From contig JAKCOZ010000012.1 in assembly GCA_022605955.1 (NCBI GenBank), positions 28,791,956 to 28,855,955 on the forward strand: 64,000 nucleotides of DNA. The letters are read 5' to 3'. The first letter of the stretch is position 1. Every line of letters begins with the position of its first letter. Position numbers and translations under genes: made by a program. Shown here one piece after another: positions 55,618 to 64,000 of this stretch. The DNA is from Rallus limicola (lineage: Eukaryota > Chordata > Aves > Gruiformes > Rallidae). Under the pieces are notes generated by a model. That model had not been told where the DNA came from. It saw only the letters and a list, made by a program, of their open reading frames with translations, and ran no database searches.

Positions 55618-58600
55618 CAGGGTCTGCTTGTGGGATGACATGGGCGGTATCAGGCCAGGTATTTCTTTAAGTCTTGACTTGCTGCATTTGAGAGCTAGTC
55701 CCAGACGTTCGGGCTGTTTTTTCAATGGAAGGATGCTTCCGTAGAGACCAAGGCCTAGGGAAGTAGCATTAGGAGGGTTCTCTGGATGAGCAAAGTCCTT
55801 AGCCCCAGGTTGACAGTGTATGCTTGTGGGATGCCATGGGCATTATCAGGCCAGGTATTTCTTTCTGTCTTGACTTGCTGCCTTTGAGAGCTAGTCCCGG
55901 ACGTTCGGGCTGATTTTTCAATGGAAGTCTTCTCCGGCGAAGACCAAAGCCTAGGGAAGTAGCATTAGGAATGTTCCCCAAAAGAGCAAAGACCTTAGCC
56001 CCAGAGTGGCAGATGTTGCTTGTGGGCTGCCATGGGCGGTATCAGGCCAGGTATTTCTTTCAGTCTTGATTTGCTGCCTTTGAGAGATAGTCCCAGACTT
56101 TCGGGCTGTTTTTTCAATGGAAGGCTTCTATGGCAGAGTCCAATGCCTAGGGAAGTAGCATTAGGACTATTCCCCAAATGAGCAAAGTCCTTAGCCCCAA
56201 GGTTACAGGTGCTGCTTGTGGGCTGCCATGGGCCGTATCAGGCCAGGTATTTCTTTCAGTCTTGACTTGCTGCCTTTGAGAGCTGGTCCCAGGCGTTCAG
56301 GCTGTTTTTTCAATGGAACGCTGCTCCATCATACACCAATACCTAGGGAAGTAGTATTAGGACTATTCCCCAAATGAGCAAAGTCCTTAGCCCCAGGGTG
56401 ACAGGGTCTGCTTGTGGGCTGCCATGGGCGGCATCAGGCCAGGTATTTCTCTCAGTCTTGACTTGCTGCCTTTGAGAGCTAGTCCCGGATGTTCGGGCTG
56501 TTTTTTCAATGGAAGGCTGCTTCAGCAGAGACCAATGCCTAGGGAAGTAGCATTAGGAGGGTTGTCTGTAAGAGCAAAGTCCTTAGCTCACCGTTACAAT
56601 GGTTGCTCGTGGGCTGCCATCGGCGGTATCAGGCCAGGTATTTCTTTCAGTCTTGACTTGCTGCCTTTGAAACCTAGTCCCAGACTTTCGGGCTGTTTTT
56701 TCAATGGAAGTCTTCTCTGGCGAAGAGCAATGCCTAGGGAAGTAGCATTAGGAGTGTTCCCCAAAAGAGCAAAGTCCTTAGCACCAGAGTGACAGATGCT
56801 GCTTGTGGGCTGCCATGGGCGGCATCAGGCCAGGTATTTCTCTCAGTCTTGACTTACTGCCTTTGAGAGCTAGTCACGGACTTTAGGGCTGTTTTTTAAT
56901 GGAAGGCTGCTTCAGCAGAGACCAATGCCTACAGAAGTAGCATTAGGAGGGTTCCCCAGAAGAAGATATTCCTTAGCCCCTGAGTGCCATAGTCTGTTAG
57001 TGGGCTGCCATGGGCGGTATCAGGCCAGGTATGTCTTTCATTCTTGACTTGCTGCCTTTGGTATCTAGTCCCAGACTTTCAGGCTGTTTTTTCAATGGAA
57101 GTCTTCTCTGGCGAAGAGCAATGCCTAGGGAAGTAGCATTAGGAGTGTTCCCCAAAAGAGGAAAGTCCTTACCCCCAGGGTGACAGGGTCTGCTAGTGGG
57201 ATGACATGGGCGGTATCAGGCCAGGTATTTCTTTAAGTCTTGACTTGCTGCATTTGAAAGCTAGTCCCGGACGTTCGGGCTGTTTTTTCAATGGAAGGAT
57301 GCTTCCGTAGAGACCAAGGCCTAGGGAAGTAGCATTAGGAGGGTTCTCTGGATCAGCAAAGTCCTTAGCCCCAGGTTGACAGTGTATGCTTGTGGGATGT
57401 CATGGGCATTATCAGGCCAGGTATTTCTTTCAGTCTTGACTTGCTGCCTTGGGAGCTAGTCCCAGACGTTCGGGCTGTTTTATCAATGGAACGCTTCTCT
57501 GGCTAAGACCAATGCCTAGGGAAGTAGCATTAGGAGGGTTCTCTGTAAGAGTAAAGTCCTTAGCTCACGGTTACAGGAGCTGCTTGTGGGCTGCCATGGG
57601 CTCTATCAGGCCAGGTATTTTTTTAAGTCTTGACTTGCTGCCTTTGGGAGCTAGTCCCAGACGTTCGGGCTGTTTTTTCAATGGAAGTCTTCTCTAGCGA
57701 AGAGCAATGCCTAGGGAAGTAGCATTAGGAGTGTTCCCCAAAAGAGCAAAGTCCTTAGCACCAGAGTGACAGATGCTGCTTGTGGGCTGCCATGGGCGGT
57801 ATCAGGTCACGTATTTCTTTCAGTCTTGACTTGCTGACTTTGAGACCTAGTCCCAGACATTTGGGCTGTTTTTTCAATGGAAGGCTGCTATGGCAGAGAC
57901 CAATGCCTAGGGAAGTAGCATTAGGAGGGTTCTCTGGAAGAGCAAAGTCCTTAGCCCCAGGGTGACAGGGTCTGCTTGTGGGATGACATGGGTGGTATCA
58001 GGCCAGGTATTTCTTTCAGTCTTGACTTGCTGCCTTTGAGAGCTAGTCCCAGACGTTCGGGCTGTTTTTTCAATGGAAGTCTTTAGCAGCCTAGACCAAT
58101 GCCTATGGAAGTAGCATTAGGAAAGTTCTCTGGAAGAGTAAAGTCCTTAGCTCACGGTTACAGGAGCTGCTTGTGGGCTGCCATGGGCGGTATCAGGCCA
58201 GGTATTTCTTTCAGTCTTGACTTGCTGCCTTTGAGAGCTAGTCCCGGATGTTCGGGCTGTTTTTAAATGGAAGGCTGCTATGGTGAAGACCAATGCCTAG
58301 GGAAGTAGCATTAGGAGGGTTCTCTGGAAAAGAAAAGTCCTAAGCCCCAGGGTGACAGGGTCTGCTTGTGGGCTGCCATGGGCAATATCAATCCAGATAT
58401 TTCTTTCAGTCTTGACTTGGTACCTTTGAGAGCTAGTCCCAGACTTTCGGTCTGTTTTTTCAATGGAAGGCTGCTCTGGCGAAGACCAATTCCTCGTGAA
58501 GTAGCGTTAGGAAACTTCTCTGGAAGAGTAAAGTCCTTAGACCCAGGGTCACAAATGCTGCTTGTGGGCTGCCATGGGCGGTATCAGGTCACGTATTTCT

Positions 58601-61600
58601 TTCAGTCTTGACTTGCTGCCTTTGAGAGGTAGTCCCAGACTTTCGGGCTGTTTTTTCAATGGAAGTCTTCTCTGGCGAAGAGCAATGCCTAGGGAAGTAG
58701 CATTAGGAGTGTTCCCCAAAAGAGCAAAGTCCTTAGCACCAGAGTGACAGATGCTGCTTGTGGGCTGCCATGGGCGGTATCAGGTCACGTATTTCTTTCA
58801 GTCTTGACTTGCTGACTTTGAGACCTAGTCCCAGACATTTGGGCTGTTTTTTCAATGGAAGGCTGCTATGGCAGAGACCAATGCCTAGGGAAGTAGCATT
58901 AGGAGGGTTCTCTGGAAGAGCAAAGTCCTTAGACCCAGGGTCACAAATGCTGCTTGTGGGCTGCCATGGGCGGTATCAGGCCAGGTATTTCTTTAAGTCT
59001 TGACTTGCTGACTTTGAGAGCTAGTCCCGGATGTTCGGTCTGTTTTGTCAATGGAAGACTGCGCCGGCTGAGACCAATGCCTAGGAAAGTAGCATTAGGA
59101 GGGTTCTCTGGAAGAGCAAAGTCCTTACCCCCAGGGTTACAGGGTCTGCTTGTGGGATGACATGGGTGGTATCAGGCCAGGTATTTCTTTCAGTCTTGAC
59201 TTGCTGCCTTTGAGAGCTAGTCCCAGACGTTCGGGCTGTTTTTTCAATGGAAGTCTTCTCCGGCGAAGACCAATGCCTAGGGAAGTAGCATTAAGAGTTT
59301 TTCCCAGAAGAAGAAAATGCTTAGCCTCAGGGTGGCAGGGTCTGCTTGTGGGATGACATGGGTGGTATCAGGCCAGGTATTTCTTTCAGTCTTGACTTGC
59401 TGCCTTTGAGAGATAGTCCCAGACTTTCGGGCTGTTTTTTCAATGGAAGGCTTCTATGGCAGAGACCAATGCCTAGGGAAGTAGCATTAGGAAAGTTCTC
59501 TGGAAGAGCAAAGTCCTTAGCTCACGGTTACAGGTGCTGCTTGTGGGCTGCCATGGGCGGTATCAGGCCAGGTATTTCTTTCAGTTTTGACTTGCTGCCT
59601 TTGAGAGCTAGTCCCGGACGTTTGGTCTGTTTTGTGTATGGAAGACTGCTCCGGCTGAGACCAATGCCTAGAGAAGTAGCATTAGAAGTGTTCCCCGAAA
59701 GAGCAAAGTCCGTAGCCCCAGAGTGACAGATGCTGCTTGTGGGCTGCCATGGGCGGTATCAGGCCAGGTATTTCTTTCAGTCTTGACTTGCTGCCTTGGG
59801 AGCTAGTCCGAGACGTTCGGGCTGTTTTATCAATGGAAGGCTTCTCTGGCTAAGACCAATGCCTAGGGAAGTAGCATTAGGAGGGTTCTCTGTAAGAGTA
59901 AAGTCCTTAGCTCACGGTTACAGGAGCTGCTTGTGGGCTGCCATGGGCTCTATCAGGCCAGGTATTTCTTTAAGTCTTGACTTGCTGCCTTTGGGAGCTA
60001 GTCCCAGACTTTCGGGCTGTTTTTTCAATGGAAGGCTGCTTCAGCAGAGACCAGTGCCTACTGAAGTAGCATTAGGAAAGTTCTCTGGAAGAGCAAAGTC
60101 CTTAGACCCAGGGTCACAAATGCTGCTTTTGGGCTGCCATGGGCGGTATCAGGTCACGTATTTCTTTCAGTCTTGACTTGCTGCCTTTGAGAGCTATTCC
60201 CGGATGTTCGGGCTGTTTTTTCAATGGAAGGCTGCTCTGGCGAAGACCAATGCCATGGGAAGTAGCATTAGGAGGGTTCTCTGTAAGAGCAAAGTCCTTA
60301 GCCCTACGATTACAGGGGCTGTTTTTGGGCTGCCATGGGCAGTATCAGGGCAGGTATTTCTTTCAGTCTTGATTTGCTGCCTTTGAGAGCTAGTCACGGA
60401 TTTAGGGCTGTTTTTTAATGGAAGGCTACTTAAGCAGAGACCAATGCCTACAGAAGTAGCATTAGGAGGGTTCCCCAGAAGAAGATATTCCTTAGCCCCT
60501 GAGTGCCATAGTCTGTTTGTGGGCTGCCATGGGCGGTATCAGGCCAGGTATGTCTTTCATTCTTGACTTGCTGCCTTTGGTATCTAGTCCCAGACTTTCG
60601 GGCTTTTTTTTTCAATAGAAGGCTGCTCCAGCAGTGACTAATGCCTAGGGAAGTAGCATTAGGAGTGTTCCCCAAATGAGGAAAGCCCTTACCCCGAGGG
60701 TGACAGGGTCTGCTTGTGGGATGACATGGGCGGTATCAGGCCAGGTATTTCTTTAAGTCTTGACTTCCTGCATTTGAGAGCTAGTCCCAGACGTTCAGGC
60801 TGTTTTTTCAATGGAAGTCTTCTCTGGTGAAGAGCAATGCCTAGGGAAGTAGCATTAGGAGTGTTCCCCAAAAGAGCAAAGTCCTTAGCACCAGAGTGAC
60901 AGATGCTGCTTGTGGGCTGCCATGGGCGGTATCAGGCCAGGTATTTCTTTCAGTCTTGACTTGCTGCCTTTGAAACCTAGTCCCAGACATTTGGGCTGTT
61001 TTTTCAATGGAAGGCTGCTATGGCAGAGACCAATGCCTAGGGAAGTAGCATTAGGAGGGTTCTCTGGAAGAGCAAAGTCCTTAGCTCACCATTAGAGTGG
61101 GTGATTGTGGGCTGCCATGGGCGGTATCAGGCCAGGTATTTCTTTCAGTCTTGACTTGCTGCCTTTGAGAGCTAGTCCCGGACGTTCGGGCTGTTTTTTC
61201 AATGGAAGGCTGCTATGGCGAAGACCAATGCCTAAGGAAGTAGCATTAGGAGGGTTCTCTGTAAGAGCAAAGTCCTTAGCTTACCGTTACAAGGGTTGCT
61301 TGTCGGCTGCCATGGGCGGTATCAGGTCACGTATTTCTTTCAGTCTTGACTTGCTGCCTTTGAGAGCTAGTCCCAGACTTTCGGGCTGTTTTTTCAATGG
61401 AAGTTTTCTCTGGCGAAGAGCAATGCCTAGGGAAGTAGCATTAGGAGTGTTCCCCAAAAGAGCAAAGTCCTTAGCACCAGAGTGACAGATGCTGCTTGTG
61501 GGCTGCCATGGGCGGTATCAGGCCAGGTATTTCTTTCAGTCTTGACTTGCTGCCTTGGGAGCTAGTCCCAGACGTTCGGGCTGTTTTATCAATGGAAGGC

Positions 61601-64000
61601 TTCTCTGGCTAAGACCAATGCCTAGGGAAGTAGCATTAGGAGGGTTCTCTGTAAGAGTAAAGTCCTTAGCTCACGGTTACAGGAGCTGCTTGTGGGCTGC
61701 CATGGGCTGTATCAGGCCAGGTATTTTTTTAAGTCTTGACTTGCTGCCTTTGGGAGCTAGTCCCAGACTTTCGGGCTGTTTTTTCAATGGAAGGCTGCTT
61801 CAGCAGAGACCAGTGCCTACTGAAGTAGCATTAGGAAAGTTCTCTGGAAGAGCAAAGTCCTTAGACCCAGGGTCACAAATGCTGCTTGTGGGCTGCCATG
61901 GGCGGTATCAGGCCAGGTATTTCTTTAAGTCTTGACTTGCTGCCTTTGGGAGCTAGTCCCGGACGTTCGGGCTGTTTTTTCAATGGAAGGCTGCTATGGC
62001 GAAGACCAATGCCTAAGGAAGTAGCATTAGGAGGGTTCTCTGTAAGAGCAAAGTCCTTAGCTCACGGTTACAAGGGTTGCTTGTCGGCTGCCATGGGCGG
62101 TATCAGGTCACGTATTTCTTTCAGTCTTGACTTACTGACTTTGAGACCTAGTCCCAGACATTTGGGCTGTTTTTTCAATGGAAGGCTGCTATGGCAGAGA
62201 CCAATGCCTAGGGAAGTAGCATTAGGAGGGTTCTCTGGAAGAGCAAAGTCCTTACCCCCAGGGTTACAGGGTCTGCTTGTGGGATGACATGGGTGGTATC
62301 AGGCCAGGTATTTCTTTCAGTCTTGACTTGCTGCCTTTGAGAGCTAGTCCCAGACGTTAGGGCTGTTTTTTCAATGGAAGTCTTCTCTGGCGAAGACCAA
62401 TGCCTAGGGAAGTAGCATTAAGAGTTTTTCCCAGAAGAAGAAAATGCTTAGCCTCAGGGTGGCAGGGTCTGCTTGTGGGCTGCCATGGGCAGTATCAGGC
62501 CAGGTATTTCTTTCAGTCTTGACTTGCTGCCTTTGAGAGCTAGTCCCGGATGTTCGGGCTGTTTTTTCAATGGAAGGCTGCTTCAGCAGAGACCAATGCC
62601 TAGGGAAGTAGCATTAGGAGGGTTCTCTGTAAGAGCAAAGTCCTTAGCTCACCGTTACAAGGGTTGCTTGTGGGCTGCCATGGGCGGCATCAGGCCAGGT
62701 ATTTCTTTCAGTCTTGACTTGCTGCCTTAGGGAGCTAGTCACAGGCGTTCAGGCTGTTTTTTCAATGGAAGGCTTCTCCGGCCTAGACCAATGCCTAGGG
62801 AAGTTGCATTAGGAGGGTTCTCTGGAAGAGAAAAGTCCTTACCCCCAGGGTGACAGGGTCTGCTTGTGGGATGCCATGGGCAATATCAATCCAGGTATTT
62901 CTTTCAGTCTTGACTTGGTACCTTTGAGAGCTAGTCCCAGACTTTCGGTATGTTTTTTCAATGGAAGTCTTCTCCAGCCTAGACCAATGCCTAGGGAAGT
63001 AGCATTAGGAAAGTTCTCTGGAAGAGTAAAGTCCTTAGCTCAGGGTTACAGGAGCTGCTTGTGGGCTGCCATGGGTGGTATCAGGTCACGTATTTCTTTC
63101 AGTCTTGACTTGCTGCCTTTGAGAGCTAGTCCCAGACGTTCGGGCTGTTTTTTCAATGGAAGTCTTCTCTGGCGAAGAGCAATGCCTAGGGAAGTAGCAT
63201 TAGGAGTGTTCCCCAAAAGAGGAAAGTCCTTACCCCCAGGGTGACAGGGTCTGCTTGTGGGATGACATGGGCGGTATCAGGCCAGGTATTTCTTTAAGTC
63301 TTGACTTGCTGCATTTGAGAGCTAGTCCCAGACGTTCGGGCTGTTTTTTCAATAGAAGGATGCTTCCGTAGAGACCAAGGCCTAGGGAAGTAGCATTAGG
63401 AGGGTTCTCTGGATGAGCAAAGTCCTTAGCCCCAGGTTGACAGTGTATGCTTGTGGGATGCCATGGGCATTATCAGGCCAGGTATTTCTTTCTGTCTTGA
63501 CTTGCTGCCTTTGAGAGCTAGTCCCAGACGTTCGGGCTGATTTTTCAATGGAAGTCTTCTCCGGCGAAGACCAAAGCCTAGGGAAGTAGCATTAGGAATG
63601 TTCCCCAAAAGAGCAAAGACCTTAGCCCCAGAGTGGCAGATGTTGCTTGTGGGCTGCCATGGGCGGTATCAGGCCAGGTATTTCTTTCAGTCTTGATTTG
63701 CTGCCTTTGAGAGATAGTCCCAGACTTTCGGGCTGTTTTTTCAATGGAAGGCTTCTATGGCAGAGTCCAATGCCTAGGGAAGTAGCATTAGGACAATTCC
63801 CCAAATGAGCAAAGTCCTTAGCCCCAAGGTTACAGGTGCTGCTTGTGGGCTGCCATGGGCCGTATCAGGCCAGGTATTTCTTTCAGTCTTGACTTGCTGC
63901 CTTTGAGAGCTGGTCCCAGGCGTTCAGGCTGTTTTTTCAATGGAACGCTGCTCCATCATACACCAATACCTAGGGAAGTAGTATTAGGACTATTCCCCAA
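55038..64000 (+). repeat. satellite blocks at 55.04-56.37 and 62.67-64.00 kb, offset 7,627 bp (39 units)
   Basis: The pairing holds from the GTCACAGGCGTTCAGG unit to the last base of the window. The final bases (GGACTATTCCCCAA at 63,987-64,000) fall exactly on 56,360-56,373. It includes the rare CTTTCTGTCTTGAC and GGGCTGATTTTTC variants in both. The block therefore continues beyond the window. Confidence 0.8.

Larger units (their letters stand above)
30968..64000 (+). repeat. 195-196 bp satellite, about 169 tandem units, runs off the window
   Basis: From TACTTGTGGGCTGCCATGGG at about 30,968 to the last base, the sequence is an unbroken head-to-tail array. Each unit contains, in order, GGGCTGCCATGGGCGGTATC, AGGCCAGGTATTTCTTTCAG, TCTTGACTTGCTGCCTTTG, GAGCTAGTCCCGGACGTTCG, GGCTGTTTTTTCAATGGAAG, a variable 15-20 bp block, CCAATGCCTAGGGAAGTAGC, and a class-specific tail. 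The landmark spacing is 195 or 196 bp, with rare units one or two bases longer or shorter. No transposon interrupts the array. Tails come in at least four classes (TTCTCTGGAAGAGC, GTTCCCCAAAAGAGC, TTTTCCCAGAAGAGG, ATTCCCCAAATGAGC), and the variable block also has several states. I do not recognise the satellite. It does not resemble the 41-bp or W-linked 21-bp-based chicken repeats as I know them. Confidence 0.95.

Noticed and set aside
30968..64000. Many plus-strand open frames of 60 to 228 codons starting MWAAMGG and minus-strand frames starting MGN in the satellite
   Set aside because: A 195-bp unit is a multiple of three and 196 is not, so frames stay open across runs of 195-bp units and close elsewhere. 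The proteins are translations of the repeat, the frame changes between units, and there is no conserved start context, domain or codon constraint.
30968..64000. CENP-B box in the satellite unit
   Set aside because: The TTCG and CCCG parts of the palindrome look suggestive, but the spacing and the required A and CGGG positions of the 17-bp consensus are not met in either orientation.
1..64000. tRNA, rRNA or other structural RNA genes
   Set aside because: I looked for cloverleaf-type A and B boxes and conserved rRNA words and saw none that I could support.

Overview
The window reads as heterochromatic, repeat-mosaic DNA from a bird. It carries CR1-type LINE tails in both orientations, an LTR resembling avian ERVL LTRs, several decayed retroviral pol/gag/env remnants, host exon fragments present in two or three copies, a CpG-rich promoter-like block, and a very long satellite. 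I see no bacterial-type genes and no intact protein-coding gene. Gene-poor, retrovirus-rich, internally duplicated DNA of this kind is typical of an avian W chromosome or a pericentromere. That placement is inference.

Left part (about 1-30.9 kb): a patchwork of modules. Two copies of the last coding exon of a RIN2-like gene (2.68-2.98 kb and 18.85-19.16 kb) keep the intron acceptor and shared 3' untranslated sequence but are broken. Other host-derived modules recur too: 3.46-3.96 with 8.26-8.72; 4.10-4.40 with 16.21-16.51; 13.69-13.99 with 17.88-18.27 and 25.32-25.74; 18.28-18.50 with 29.31-29.52; 23.8-24.8 with 26.9-28.1. The exon-like pieces lie on the plus strand. Most retroviral pol/env pieces are antisense to them: RT/RNase H, integrase and env-like at 8.2-5.2 kb, env-like at 17.9-16.7, integrase at 18.8-18.5, RT at 16.2-14.8, and an LTR-PBS-protease-RT element at 23.1-20.1. 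One LTR-PBS-gag remnant (8.95-9.70 kb) and an ERVL-like LTR (19.4-19.8 kb) are on the plus strand. All pol/gag pieces are frameshifted or truncated.

The middle (10.4-13.1 kb) is a CpG-rich block built from repeated promoter-like sequence. It has NRF-1-type palindromes and a striking exact 61-bp tandem array (11.94-12.23 kb) in which each unit carries a GGAAGT/GAAAGT (ETS-like) box, a GGCCAT (YY1-like) box and an ATAGAG...CTCTAT inverted repeat. The array ends about 0.3 kb upstream of a candidate first exon with a splice donor at 12,639.

Right part (about 30.97-64.0 kb): an uninterrupted tandem satellite with a 195-196 bp unit, roughly 169 units, running off the window edge. Units fall into several variant classes. 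Blocks of many units recur at whole-unit offsets (about 3,719, 4,700, 7,627, 8,800 and 8,995 bp), so the array has a nested, higher-order history. Much unit variation falls at CpG sites in a near-palindrome. Long open frames through the satellite are by-products of the unit length, not genes.
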